Source: CANJSG01 sp038203875 (lineage in GTDB: Bacteria; Verrucomicrobiota; Verrucomicrobiia; Limisphaerales; CANJSG01). From it: DNA of 57,666 nucleotides. The DNA is taken from positions 1 through 57,666 of the forward strand of contig JBBRDN010000004.1 of NCBI GenBank assembly GCA_038203875.1. Direction: 5' to 3'. Shown here piece after piece: positions 7,765 to 15,687 of the stretch (its first letter is position 1; every line of letters begins with the position of its first letter). The position numbers were made by a program, and so were the translations under genes. The notes beneath the pieces were generated by a model. It saw only the letters and a list, made by a program, of their open reading frames with translations. It was not told the origin of the DNA and did no database searches.

Positions 7765-9153
7765 TCAAGGCTCCTTTCTCCGGCGCGCTTCGGTGGCAAA
7801 TGCCCGCCACCGGTCGAGCCGTTCCTTGATTTTCTTCTCGGTCCCAAGATCCGTCGGCTCGTAGTAGCGAAGATCGGCGCCGACGTAGTCTTGGGGAACG
7901 AAGTGTCCCGGGAAATCGTGTGCGTATTGGTAACCGACGCCGTGGCCCAGCTGTTTGGAGCCCGCGTAGTGGCCATCTCGAAGGTGCTGCGGCACCGGAA
8001 GCGTCCGACCCTTGCGGATGTCCTCGAGGGCCTTGTCAACGGCCACCATGGCCGTGTTGCTCTTGTTCGCAGTGGCGAGATAGATGACGGCTTCGGCGAT
8101 CGGGATCCGGGCCTCGGGCCAGCCGACGAATTCCGCGGCCTGATGCGCCGCTACGGACAACACCAGGCCCATGGGATCCGCCAATCCAATGTCTTCGGCT
8201 GCGGAAATCATCAGGCGACGAGTGATGAAACGCGGATCTTCGCCGGCGTGGATCATCTTGGCCAACCAGTAGAGCGCCGCATCCGGATCGCTGCCGCGGA
8301 TCGATTTGATGAAGGCCGAGATGGTGTCGTAGTGCGCGTCGCCGTCGCCGTCGTATACGATGGCCTTCTTCTGGATGCATTGCTCCGCCACCGCCAACGT
8401 GATGTCGATGACGCCGTCCGTCGCCGGAGGCGTCGTGAGCGCGGCGAGTTCGAGGGAGTTGAGCGCCTTCCGCGCATCGCCGTCACTGACGCGGGCGAGG
8501 TGTTCGAGCGCGCCCTGTCCGGGACGGATCTTGAGGTGCCCCAGCCCGCGTTCCGCATCACCCAAGGCTCGCTGCATCAGCGTCAGCAGATCCGCTTCGT
8601 CGATCGGCCGAAGTTCGAAGAGCTGGGAACGGGAAACGAGGGGCGCGTTGACGAAGAAGAACGGATTGTGGGTCGTCGCGCCGATCAGCTTCACCACGCC
8701 GGATTCAACGTCGGGCAAGAGCACGTCCTGCTGGGATTTGTTGAAGCGATGGATCTCGTCGACGAAGAGCAGTGTCGGCCGACCGGAGTTCTCCAAACGA
8801 TTGGCCGCGCCGAGGAGAACCCGCCTCATGTCCGCCACGTTGGATTCCACACCGCTGAGCCGCTCGAAGTGCCCACGGGTCCGCGCCGCGATGACCTGCG
8901 CGAGCGATGTCTTACCGGTGCCGGGAGGCCCGAAGAAAATGAGCGATTGGACACGGTCCGCCTCAATCGCGCGACGGAGGAGCTGGCCTGGTGCGAGGAT
9001 ATGCTGCTGGCCGACGTATTCATCCAACGACCGCGGCCTCATGCGCGCGGCCAGCGGTCTCGACGTCATCGTGCCCAACGGCGCCGGGTCACCGGCGTCG
9101 CGGCGCGCCTCGGCGGTCGGGGGCTGGGAAGGAAACAATTCGTCGGCGGGCAT
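7765..9153 (-). CDS. rarA: RarA/MgsA, replication-associated AAA+ ATPase
   Basis: A clamp-loader-like ATPase that acts at stalled replication forks. 462 residues. An N-terminal extension is followed by the AAA+ core with Walker A GPPGTGKTS (75-83) and Walker B LLFVDEIH (128-135), sensor-1 region GATTHNPFF, and the C-terminal RarA-specific helical tetramerisation domain ending with the typical SKQLGHGVGYQYAHD region. First protein gene of rarA-fthC-rny. Bacillus subtilis also has its rarA homologue (yrvN) close to a 6S RNA gene (bsrA), which matters for the RNA upstream here. Confidence 0.93.
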   Translation of the reverse strand: MPADELFPSQPPTAEARRDAGDPAPLGTMTSRPLAARMRPRSLDEYVGQQHILAPGQLLRRAIEADRVQSLIFFGPPGTGKTSLAQVIAARTRGHFERLSGVESNVADMRRVLLGAANRLENSGRPTLLFVDEIHRFNKSQQDVLLPDVESGVVKLIGATTHNPFFFVNAPLVSRSQLFELRPIDEADLLTLMQRALGDAERGLGHLKIRPGQGALEHLARVSDGDARKALNSLELAALTTPPATDGVIDITLAVAEQCIQKKAIVYDGDGDAHYDTISAFIKSIRGSDPDAALYWLAKMIHAGEDPRFITRRLMISAAEDIGLADPMGLVLSVAAHQAAEFVGWPEARIPIAEAVIYLATANKSNTAMVAVDKALEDIRKGRTLPVPQHLRDGHYAGSKQLGHGVGYQYAHDFPGHFVPQDYVGADLRYYEPTDLGTEKKIKERLDRWRAFATEARRRKEP

Positions 9154-9220
9154 CGTTGGCAGCGGGACGCTAGCCCAGTCGAAAGTCAGGACAAGCTTCG
9201 AGCGAGACGCCAGGTCATCG

Positions 9221-9257
9221 GAAAACGAAAAGGCCGGCTACCAGAGGCAGCCGGCCT
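9221..9257 (-). terminator. Intrinsic terminator of the 6S-like RNA
   Basis: On the minus strand a GC-rich stem (AGGCCGGCT...AGCCGGCCT) is followed by TTTTCGTTTT. It lies between the structured RNA and rarA, so most transcription of the RNA should stop here, 68 bp before the rarA start. Confidence 0.85.
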
Positions 9258-9262
9258 GAAAG

Positions 9263-9447
9263 CTTTACCCCACCGTAATGCCGTAACGTGAGAGATCCTT
9301 TGAACGACCTAGTTAATAGGTGGGACCGAATGAGCGGCTTTCGAAGTCCAGTGAAGGCCTTTCGGCCGCGGATCAAGTTAAGGCCCCGTTTTGAGTGAAT
9401 ACGGTTCAAGGATATGTCCACGAAACCTCGGACATGGCAGGGTAAAA
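9263..9447 (-). ncRNA. ssrS: Candidate 6S RNA (185-nt rod with central bubble)
   Basis: The minus-strand RNA folds by hand into one long rod. Closing stem: 12 consecutive pairs, 9436-9447 with 9263-9274. Then a large central bubble (23 nt, 9413-9435, opposite 21 nt, 9275-9295). Then 9404-9412 with 9296-9305 (9 pairs, one bulge), 9382-9387 with 9322-9327 (6 pairs), and 9365-9369 with 9334-9338 (5 pairs), closed by a small apical hairpin. Total length between stem ends is 185 nt; E. coli 6S RNA is 184. This rod plus open-promoter-like bubble is the defining shape of 6S RNA, which binds the housekeeping RNA polymerase in stationary phase. Context fits: rarA and fthC/ygfA downstream are known 6S neighbours. 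A short hairpin can also form within the 5' side of the bubble. A covariance search was not possible, so the identity is inferred. Confidence 0.65.
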
Positions 9448-9481
9448 TTTTGAAAGAGCACGCCGGACATCGCCGACCCAA

Positions 9482-9512
9482 ATACTATCGTCACTGATCT
9501 CCGACGTCTCAA
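9482..9512 (-). promoter_or_regulatory. Probable promoter of the 6S-like RNA
   Basis: Minus strand: -35 TTGAGA (9512-9507) and -10 TAGTAT (9487-9482), spacer 19; a shifted -10 (GATAGT) would give 17. Predicted start near 9475, leaving a leader of about 28 nt before the closing stem. Confidence 0.45.
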
Positions 9513-9621
9513 GCGGATTTCTTGCACGCGCCGTTTGGGTTCCCCACGAGTTCGGTTGTTCGGCTCGACTTTGCCCGGTATCGAAGCTCCCCTACCGTTC
9601 AGTCACACGAAAGAAACCGAA

Positions 9622-12600
9622 GTGTCACCAACCGATCCATCGGCTCCGCCCCAAGCCAGGGCTTGGGTCTGGGGCAAAAGCCCGAAAACGTCGGTCGCTA
9701 CTTGGGTGACCGCATGCCTGCTCGTGGCCCTTGGGTTTATCGAGCTCCACGCACGGCAAACCAGCCACACGGACCCCGACTACATGATCGACGTGTGGGA
9801 CACGGAGGATGGCCTGCCGCAAAACTCCGTCACTTCGATCGTCCAGACGAAGGACGGCTATCTTTGGATGGGCACGTTCGCCGGCCTTGTCCGGTTCGAC
9901 GGGGTCCGGTTCGCGGTGTTCGATACTCAGAACACGCCGGAACTTCCCAACAACAGCGTGATCCGGTTGTTCGTGGACTCCCACGACACCCTCTGGATCA
10001 GCACGATCAACGGACTGGCACGTTGCCGAAACGGGGCCTTCACCGGCTACCCCGCGTCCAAAGGTTTTCCCGGCGGTCACGCCCAATCGCTCACCGAGGA
10101 AGCCGGCAAGCTCGTGTTTACCACAACCCTGCGGCGAATGTTCGAATGGGACGGCGAACGGTTTTCACAAGTGCCGTTTCCGCCCGCTCCCACGAACGTG
10201 GTTTCATGCAATGTGGTGGCCGACGCGGCCGGCCGTATTTGGTCGCGCTCGCTGAAGCAACTTGGCGTGCGGGATGGAACAAACTGGAACGTGGTCATCG
10301 GCCCGGCCCACCAGGACAGCGCGTCCTTCATCGGCATGTCGGCGGCCACCAGCGGCGGGTTGTGGATCGCGACACCCACCTTTTTCGGCCGCTTCCAGGA
10401 TGGCCGACTGAGACGTGTGCACGGGCATCAACGGACCGACCCCAACTACTTCGGGCTTTTCGAGGATTCGAAAAGCAACCTCTGGGCGTCTTCGTTTTCC
10501 GACGGCGTGGTCCTGCACCGGCCTGACGGAACCACAACATCCTTCAACGAGGAAAACAGCCTCACCAAGAACAGCGTCCGCGCGGTCTTCGAGGACAACG
10601 AGAGCAACATCTGGATCGGCACCGACGGCGGCGGCTTGGTTCGCCTAAAAAGCCGGACCCTCACGACTCCCAGGACCGGTTCAACGACGCTCGCACGCGC
10701 GATCATCAACGACATCGTCGAAACCAGTCCGGGCGAGTTCTGGATCGCGACTCACGGGAACGGTCTGTTCCATTGGAAGAGCCCCGAGGTCGCTGACCAA
10801 GTCGCCGGCTCCGGCCTGAAGACAAACGCCTGGGTGCTGACAGTTCAACGGCATGCCGACGGAGGCGTTTTGGCGGGAGCACTATCGGATGGGTTCTTCC
10901 AGATCTCCGGAACGAACGTCGCGCATACCAACCCCACGCCGACCTTCAGGGACGACATAAGCGCGATCGCCGAACCTTCGCCAGGCCATGTCCTCATCGG
11001 AACGACCAAAGGCCTCTATGAAATGAGGAACGGAAAGACCAACGAGGTGTTTTTCCCCGGAAGCAACAAGTCCGTGATCGCCCGCCGGATGACCGTAGCC
11101 CCGAACAGCACCGTCTACTTCGGCACCGAAAGCTCCGGCCTCTGGCGTTGGAGGGACGGAGTTTTTTCCGAAATCCGCCTTCGCAACGGAGATCGCATCC
11201 ACAAGATCAACTCACTCCACGTCGACTCGTCCGGGAACCTGTGGAGTTCGACCCGCCAGATGCCGGTGATCTATGCCACCGAAGGCGTCGCCGACGCCGC
11301 GCCCTCCGAGAGCTTGTCCCCGAATGTCATTGTCTACGACCTCCTCCCGACGGCGGACAACAGGATATGGCTCGGCACCTCGGACGGATTGATTGCTGTT
11401 CCAAGGACCGAGTTGATCGCATTCGTCCAGGGACGAGCGAAGACGTTTCCGCAGGTTCATCTGCTGCCGTCGGACGGTCTGGCCCACCGCGAAGTTCGAT
11501 GTCTGACGGAATGTAGCGATCCAAAAACAGGTCGCCGGAGCCTTTTGGCGGGAACCATCAACGGCCTAAGCATGCTGGACTTGGAAGCCCCGCTCACAAG
11601 CCGCCCGGCGCCCCGGGTCCACATCGAACAGGTCTCCTACGAACCGGCGGGAGCGCACGACGGCGGCCGCGTGATCGACCCGTTTTCGGCCGAGCAATCG
11701 AGAAACACCAAGGTCATCCCCGCCCGCGAACTCGCGTCCCTCAAGATCCCGCCCGGAGCCGGCTACATCGACATCCGCTTCACCGGCATCAGCCTCGCCA
11801 ACGCCGCCAGGACGCGATTCCGATATCGCCTATCGGGACTGAGGCCCGACTGGATCCAGTCTGATTCACGGCGCTACGCGTTATTTCACCTCCTGAAACC
11901 CGGCAGCTACAAGTTTGAGGTCCAGGCAACGAACATCGACAATGTTGACAGCGCGGAAGCGGCGATCATCAGCTTCGTCGTCATGCCCTACTTTTGGCAG
12001 ACGCTGTGGTTCAAGGCGGCCGGTGCCTCACTGGCATTGGGCGGGACAGCGGGCCTCGTATGGATCCGGGGCCGCCGACGTTTGAAACGGCAACTCATCC
12101 TCATCGAAACCGAGCGCGCGTTGGCGCGCGAGAAGACCCGCCTCGCTTCCGTGCTGGAAACCACGGCCGACTTCGTCGCCTTCGCCAGCCCCGACCTGCG
12201 CCTGATTTATCTGAACCCGGCCGCCGGAAATGCACTGGGCCTCCGCCCAGCCGAAGGCGAATCCGGCGCGGATTTCATCCACCTGCTGTTCCCCTCCGAG
12301 ATCCAGCGTTTCACCGACGAAGTCATGCCGGCGGCCAGGGCGAACGGACGATGGACGGGCGAAGTTCGGCTTCGAAACGCGGCAGGCTCCGACATCGCGA
12401 CATCCCTGACCCTTCTCGTCCACCGGTCGGGTCCGGTCCAGATCGACTTCTATTCGTTCATAATGAGCGATCTGACAGAGCGGAAGACGGCGGAGGATAG
12501 GCACAACCTTCTGGAAGCGCAGCTCCGGCAGTCGCAGAAGATGGAAGCGGTCGGCTTGCTTGCAGGCGGCGTCGCCCACGACTTCAACAATCTCCTGCAG

Positions 12601-13677
12601 GTCATCCTCGGCTACGCCTCCCTGGCCATGGATTCGGAAACGCTGGCCAAGGAGCGCGACGGAGCGCTCGGGGAGGTCAAAAAGGCCGCACGCAAAGCCG
12701 CCCAGCTCACCAGCCAACTCCTGGCCTTCGGCCGCAGGCAGCCGTTGCAGATGATCAGCACAGACATCAACCGCCTTGTCGCTGAAAGCCTGGAGATGAT
12801 CCGTCGATTGATCGGAGCGAACATCGAAGTGCGCTTTGAGCAAAGTCCCGTTCCCTGCCCCGCCAATGTCGATCGCGGGCAGATCGAGCAGGTGCTCCTC
12901 AACCTGTGCGTCAATGCCCGCGACTCCATGCCCGAAGGAGGCCGGCTCACCGTGGATACGTCCGTGGTCGAATGGACGGCGATCCACAGTGCGTCCGAGA
13001 TCCCGGGCCTGCCGTCAGGCCGCTACGTCCGGATCAGCGTCGAGGATACCGGAAGCGGAATCCCGGCGGAGGTTCTGCCGCACATCTTCGAACCCTTCTT
13101 CACCACCAAGCCCAAGGAGCGCGGCACCGGCCTCGGACTCTCGGTTGTCTACGGCATCGTCGAACAGCATGGAGGATCGATCCGTGTCGAGTCCGTGTCC
13201 GGCGAAGGCAGCAGCTTCCATGTCTTCCTGCCGTTTGAAACCGCCCCGACGTCGGAACCGACCGTGGACAATGAGATTTCCAGGCGCCAACTGGGATCCG
13301 GCACGATCCTGCTCGCCGAAGACGAAGAAGCCGTTCGCGAACTCGCCACGCGACTGCTGACCCGCGCCGGATTCACCGTGATCGCGGCAACTGACGGAGA
13401 AGAGGCCGTCCGCCTGTTCATCGAGAACCGCTCAGCCATCGACCTCCTGCTCATGGACGTGATGATGCCCGGCATGGGAGGACCCGAAGCCGTGCGCCAG
13501 ATCCATCAACTGCGGCCGGACCTCCCGGTGATCTATGCCTCGGGCTTCGGCGGCGACCACCTTCGTGATATCGGAGACGTCGGCGGCAAAATCGACGTTC
13601 TCCAAAAACCCTACGGCCAGGCAGCCCTCATCGACCGGGTCAATTCCGCCATCCGATCCTCCAAGCTTCGCAGGTGA
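9622..13677 (+). CDS. Hybrid two-component sensor: beta-propeller, Y_Y_Y, PAS, histidine kinase, receiver
   Basis: About 1351 residues. A membrane-targeting helix (near ATWVTACLLVALGFIELHA) leads into a large periplasmic sensor of Reg_prop beta-propeller repeats (LPQNSVTSI, GYLWMGT, LWISTINGL, IWIGTDGGGL and similar), then a Y_Y_Y domain, a second membrane helix (about 790-815), a PAS domain, the HisKA helix with the phospho-accepting H986 in GVAHDFNNLLQ, HATPase (N box CVNARDSM, G boxes DTGSGI and GTGLGLSVVYGI) and a C-terminal receiver with D1279 in LLLMDVMMPG. No DNA-binding domain, so its phosphate must pass to another protein or control the kinase itself. The first ATG lies inside the sensor, after the signal helix, so the start must be non-ATG: GTG 9622 is my choice, TTG 9535 the alternative. 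Such propeller sensors often respond to polysaccharide breakdown products. Confidence 0.88.
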   Translation: MSPTDPSAPPQARAWVWGKSPKTSVATWVTACLLVALGFIELHARQTSHTDPDYMIDVWDTEDGLPQNSVTSIVQTKDGYLWMGTFAGLVRFDGVRFAVFDTQNTPELPNNSVIRLFVDSHDTLWISTINGLARCRNGAFTGYPASKGFPGGHAQSLTEEAGKLVFTTTLRRMFEWDGERFSQVPFPPAPTNVVSCNVVADAAGRIWSRSLKQLGVRDGTNWNVVIGPAHQDSASFIGMSAATSGGLWIATPTFFGRFQDGRLRRVHGHQRTDPNYFGLFEDSKSNLWASSFSDGVVLHRPDGTTTSFNEENSLTKNSVRAVFEDNESNIWIGTDGGGLVRLKSRTLTTPRTGSTTLARAIINDIVETSPGEFWIATHGNGLFHWKSPEVADQVAGSGLKTNAWVLTVQRHADGGVLAGALSDGFFQISGTNVAHTNPTPTFRDDISAIAEPSPGHVLIGTTKGLYEMRNGKTNEVFFPGSNKSVIARRMTVAPNSTVYFGTESSGLWRWRDGVFSEIRLRNGDRIHKINSLHVDSSGNLWSSTRQMPVIYATEGVADAAPSESLSPNVIVYDLLPTADNRIWLGTSDGLIAVPRTELIAFVQGRAKTFPQVHLLPSDGLAHREVRCLTECSDPKTGRRSLLAGTINGLSMLDLEAPLTSRPAPRVHIEQVSYEPAGAHDGGRVIDPFSAEQSRNTKVIPARELASLKIPPGAGYIDIRFTGISLANAARTRFRYRLSGLRPDWIQSDSRRYALFHLLKPGSYKFEVQATNIDNVDSAEAAIISFVVMPYFWQTLWFKAAGASLALGGTAGLVWIRGRRRLKRQLILIETERALAREKTRLASVLETTADFVAFASPDLRLIYLNPAAGNALGLRPAEGESGADFIHLLFPSEIQRFTDEVMPAARANGRWTGEVRLRNAAGSDIATSLTLLVHRSGPVQIDFYSFIMSDLTERKTAEDRHNLLEAQLRQSQKMEAVGLLAGGVAHDFNNLLQVILGYASLAMDSETLAKERDGALGEVKKAARKAAQLTSQLLAFGRRQPLQMISTDINRLVAESLEMIRRLIGANIEVRFEQSPVPCPANVDRGQIEQVLLNLCVNARDSMPEGGRLTVDTSVVEWTAIHSASEIPGLPSGRYVRISVEDTGSGIPAEVLPHIFEPFFTTKPKERGTGLGLSVVYGIVEQHGGSIRVESVSGEGSSFHVFLPFETAPTSEPTVDNEISRRQLGSGTILLAEDEEAVRELATRLLTRAGFTVIAATDGEEAVRLFIENRSAIDLLLMDVMMPGMGGPEAVRQIHQLRPDLPVIYASGFGGDHLRDIGDVGGKIDVLQKPYGQAALIDRVNSAIRSSKLRR

Positions 13678-13695
13678 AGCCGGCCAAGGCGGTCG

Positions 13696-13725
13696 TTGAC
13701 ACTGGAGGCGGCGGTTTCCTAGGTT
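13696..13725 (+). promoter_or_regulatory. Promoter upstream of purA
   Basis: Perfect -35 TTGACA (13696-13701), 18-bp spacer, -10 TAGGTT (13720-13725). Start predicted near 13732, inside a palindrome (CCGGTAAATACCGG, 13729-13742). An intrinsic terminator then lies between this promoter and the purA start codon. Confidence 0.6.
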
Positions 13726-13749
13726 CACCCGGTAAATACCGGATGCGCG

Positions 13750-13775
13750 GCCCCGATTTACGTTCGGGGCTTTTT
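13750..13775 (+). terminator. Intrinsic terminator between the purA promoter and purA
   Basis: Stem GCCCCGA/TCGGGGC with a 7-base loop and a TTTTT tract, ending 32 bp before the purA ATG. It may simply end transcription of the hybrid kinase gene, but since a good promoter lies in front of it, it could also act as an attenuator in the purA leader. Confidence 0.8.
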
Positions 13776-13807
13776 GTTGTCCGGATACCGCACTGAAACC
13801 AGCAGCT

Positions 13808-15076
13808 ATGGCCAACACGATTCTCGTCGGCGCCCAATGGGGCGACGAAGGCAAAGGAAAGATCATCGACGTCCTGACCGAACAGGCCGACGTCGTGGTC
13901 CGCACCCAGGGCGGCAACAACGCCGGCCACACCGTCTGGGTCGGCAAGACGAAATACGTCCTGCACCTCATCCCCTCCGGCATCCTGTGGAAGGGCAAGA
14001 CCAACGTCGTCGGCAACGGCGTGGTCATCGACCCGGTGGCCTTGGTCGGAGAACTCGACGGTTTGGAGAAGCTGAAGGTCAGCGTCGAAGGGAAGTTCTA
14101 CATCAGCGAGACCGCCCATATAGTCCTGCCCTACCATCGTGAACTCGACGCCCAGCGCGAGGTGCTCAAGGGCAAGAACAAGATCGGCACCACCAAGCGC
14201 GGCATCGGCCCTTGCTACGGCGACAAGGTCGCCCGCGTCGGCCTCCGCATGATCGACCTGGTCAAGCCCGAGCGCTTCGCCGCCAAGCTCAAGGACCGCA
14301 TCAAGGAGAACAACGCCGTCCTCAAGGCGCTCGGAGCCAAACCCATTTCCTACCAGAAGGTCCTCGACGCCTACCGCGCCGCCGGCGACCGCCTCGCGCC
14401 CTACGTCACCAACACCGTCGTGCTGCTGCACAGCGCGATGCAGAAGAACAAACACATTCTCTTCGAAGGCGCGCAGGGAACCTTCCTCGACATCGACCAC
14501 GGCACCTATCCCTACGTCACCTCGTCGAACACGACCGCAGGTGGCGCCTGCACCGGTTCTGGCGTGCCGCCGCACCGCATGGACCGGGTCGTCGGCGTGA
14601 TGAAGGCCTACACCACCCGCGTGGGTGAAGGCCCGTTCCCGAGCGAGAGCCAGCAGATCTCCGACATGCTGCACGGCATGGGCCGCGAATTCGGCTCCAC
14701 CACCGGCCGCGCCCGCCGCTGCGGATGGTTTGATGCCGTCGTCACCCGCCATGCCGCCATGGTCAACGGCATCGACGAGATCGCCATCACCAACACGGAC
14801 GGCCTCGACACGCTTGAGGAGATCAAAGTCGTCATCGGCTACAAGCTCGACGGCCAGCGCCTCGACCACCTTCCCAACGACCTTGAAGACCTCGCCCGCG
14901 TGGAACCGATCTACGCCGAGTTCCCCGGATGGAACACGCCGACCCACGACATCACCTCGTGGAAGAAGCTCCCGCTCAAGTGCCGCAACTACCTCAAGGC
15001 GATCTCCGAACTGACCGGAGCCAAGCTGTCCATCGCGTCCGTCGGCCCCGGCCGGGAACAGACGATGTTCTTGTGA
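13808..15076 (+). CDS. purA: PurA, adenylosuccinate synthetase
   Basis: Makes adenylosuccinate from IMP, aspartate and GTP, the first step from IMP to AMP. 422 residues, normal length. The N-terminal P-loop QWGDEGKGK, GGNNAGHTV, the IMP-binding TTKRGIGPCYGDK, the conserved EGAQGTFLDIDHGTYP and the C-terminal VGPGREQT are all present. Cytoplasmic. Preceded by a promoter and a terminator-like hairpin in its leader; followed 41 bp later by the hicB start, with hicB having its own promoter. Confidence 0.96.
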   Translation: MANTILVGAQWGDEGKGKIIDVLTEQADVVVRTQGGNNAGHTVWVGKTKYVLHLIPSGILWKGKTNVVGNGVVIDPVALVGELDGLEKLKVSVEGKFYISETAHIVLPYHRELDAQREVLKGKNKIGTTKRGIGPCYGDKVARVGLRMIDLVKPERFAAKLKDRIKENNAVLKALGAKPISYQKVLDAYRAAGDRLAPYVTNTVVLLHSAMQKNKHILFEGAQGTFLDIDHGTYPYVTSSNTTAGGACTGSGVPPHRMDRVVGVMKAYTTRVGEGPFPSESQQISDMLHGMGREFGSTTGRARRCGWFDAVVTRHAAMVNGIDEIAITNTDGLDTLEEIKVVIGYKLDGQRLDHLPNDLEDLARVEPIYAEFPGWNTPTHDITSWKKLPLKCRNYLKAISELTGAKLSIASVGPGREQTMFL

Positions 15077-15080
15077 GCCT

Positions 15081-15110
15081 TTGACTGGGGTTCCGGTCGA
15101 AGGCTACCTT
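15081..15110 (+). promoter_or_regulatory. Promoter of hicB
   Basis: -35 TTGACT (15081-15086), 18-bp spacer, -10 TACCTT (15105-15110). The start codon of hicB follows after 7 bases, so the transcript would be leaderless or nearly so. Confidence 0.45.
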
Positions 15111-15117
15111 CCATGTC

Positions 15118-15336
15118 ATGAACGTCGCAGAAATCATCTTCGAAATCCGTGAAGACGAGACCGACGGGGGCTTTGGCGCGAGGGCTCTGGGTCACGATAT
15201 CTTTACCCAAGCGGACTCGTTGGAGGAGCTCCGCGAGATGGTTAAGGATGCGGTCCAGTGCCACTTCGGCAACCGGCCCGACCGACCTCATCTAGTTCGT
15301 CTCCACTTCGTGAGGGATGAGATGATCGTTGTCTAG
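15118..15336 (+). CDS. hicB: HicB-like antitoxin (short form)
   Basis: 72 residues. Small alpha/beta protein with an opening strand EIIFEIREDETDGGFGARALG, a helix SLEELREMVKDAV and a closing strand PHLVRLHFVRDEMIVV. This is the degraded-RNase-H-like HicB fold; database entries of this short form are often mislabelled as 2-oxoisovalerate dehydrogenase. It has no C-terminal ribbon-helix-helix or HTH domain, so DNA binding is not evident. It precedes the HicA toxin by 107 bp, the antitoxin-first order seen in some hic loci. The pairing with hicA is the main support for the call. Confidence 0.75.
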   Translation: MNVAEIIFEIREDETDGGFGARALGHDIFTQADSLEELREMVKDAVQCHFGNRPDRPHLVRLHFVRDEMIVV

Positions 15337-15360
15337 GTTTCTACCGAACTGCTTCTTCGA

Positions 15361-15398
15361 GGGTGAAATTTCGTGAACTTTAATGAAATCACTCACCC
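15361..15398 (+). promoter_or_regulatory. Inverted repeat between hicB and hicA, possible operator
   Basis: GTGAAATTTC (15363-15372) and GAAATCAC (15385-15392) form an imperfect inverted repeat, extended outward by GGG at 15361-15363 and CCC at 15396-15398. It lies in an AT-richer gap just before a -35 box for hicA, a sensible place for an autoregulatory site. Confidence 0.4.
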
Positions 15399-15403
15399 GT
15401 CTA

Positions 15404-15434
15404 TTGCGTTTATTCGTCGCCTCTGGGCTAAAGT
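15404..15434 (+). promoter_or_regulatory. Possible promoter of hicA
   Basis: TTGCGT (15404-15409) and TAAAGT (15429-15434), spacer 19. The -10 box is 9 bases from the hicA ATG, again predicting a leaderless mRNA. It would also serve uppS downstream. Confidence 0.4.
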
Positions 15435-15443
15435 CCCTTACGA

Positions 15444-15686
15444 ATGAAGATCCCCCGGGACATCAACGGAAGTGCGCTCGCAAAAGCGATGAGGAAGCTC
15501 GGCTATTCTGTTGTCAGGCAAACGGGCTCTCACATGATGCTGACGTCTCAGACCAACGGTGAACACCATACCACGGTTCCTTTCCACAAGCCGACCAAGG
15601 TCGGAACCCTTACTGGAATCTTGAAGGGAGTCGCCGCCCACCACGGCATCACAGTCGAGCAATTGCTAACTCGCTTGGAGCTTTGA
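15444..15686 (+). CDS. hicA: HicA-family mRNA interferase toxin
   Basis: 80 residues with a double-stranded-RNA-binding-like fold: helix ALAKAMRKLGY, the conserved RQTGSHMML with the catalytic histidine H30, then the strand HTTVPFHKPTKVGTLTGILK and a final helix. HicA toxins cleave mRNAs; HicB neutralises them. The catalytic histidine is intact, so the toxin is probably active. A single base separates its stop codon from the TTG start of the essential uppS gene, so translation of uppS may depend on ribosomes leaving hicA. Confidence 0.85.
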   Translation: MKIPRDINGSALAKAMRKLGYSVVRQTGSHMMLTSQTNGEHHTTVPFHKPTKVGTLTGILKGVAAHHGITVEQLLTRLEL

Positions 15687-15687
15687 T

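Noticed and set aside
7891..9291. 466-codon plus-strand frame opposite rarA
   Set aside because: Shadow of rarA; it also runs through the 6S terminator hairpin and has no family features.
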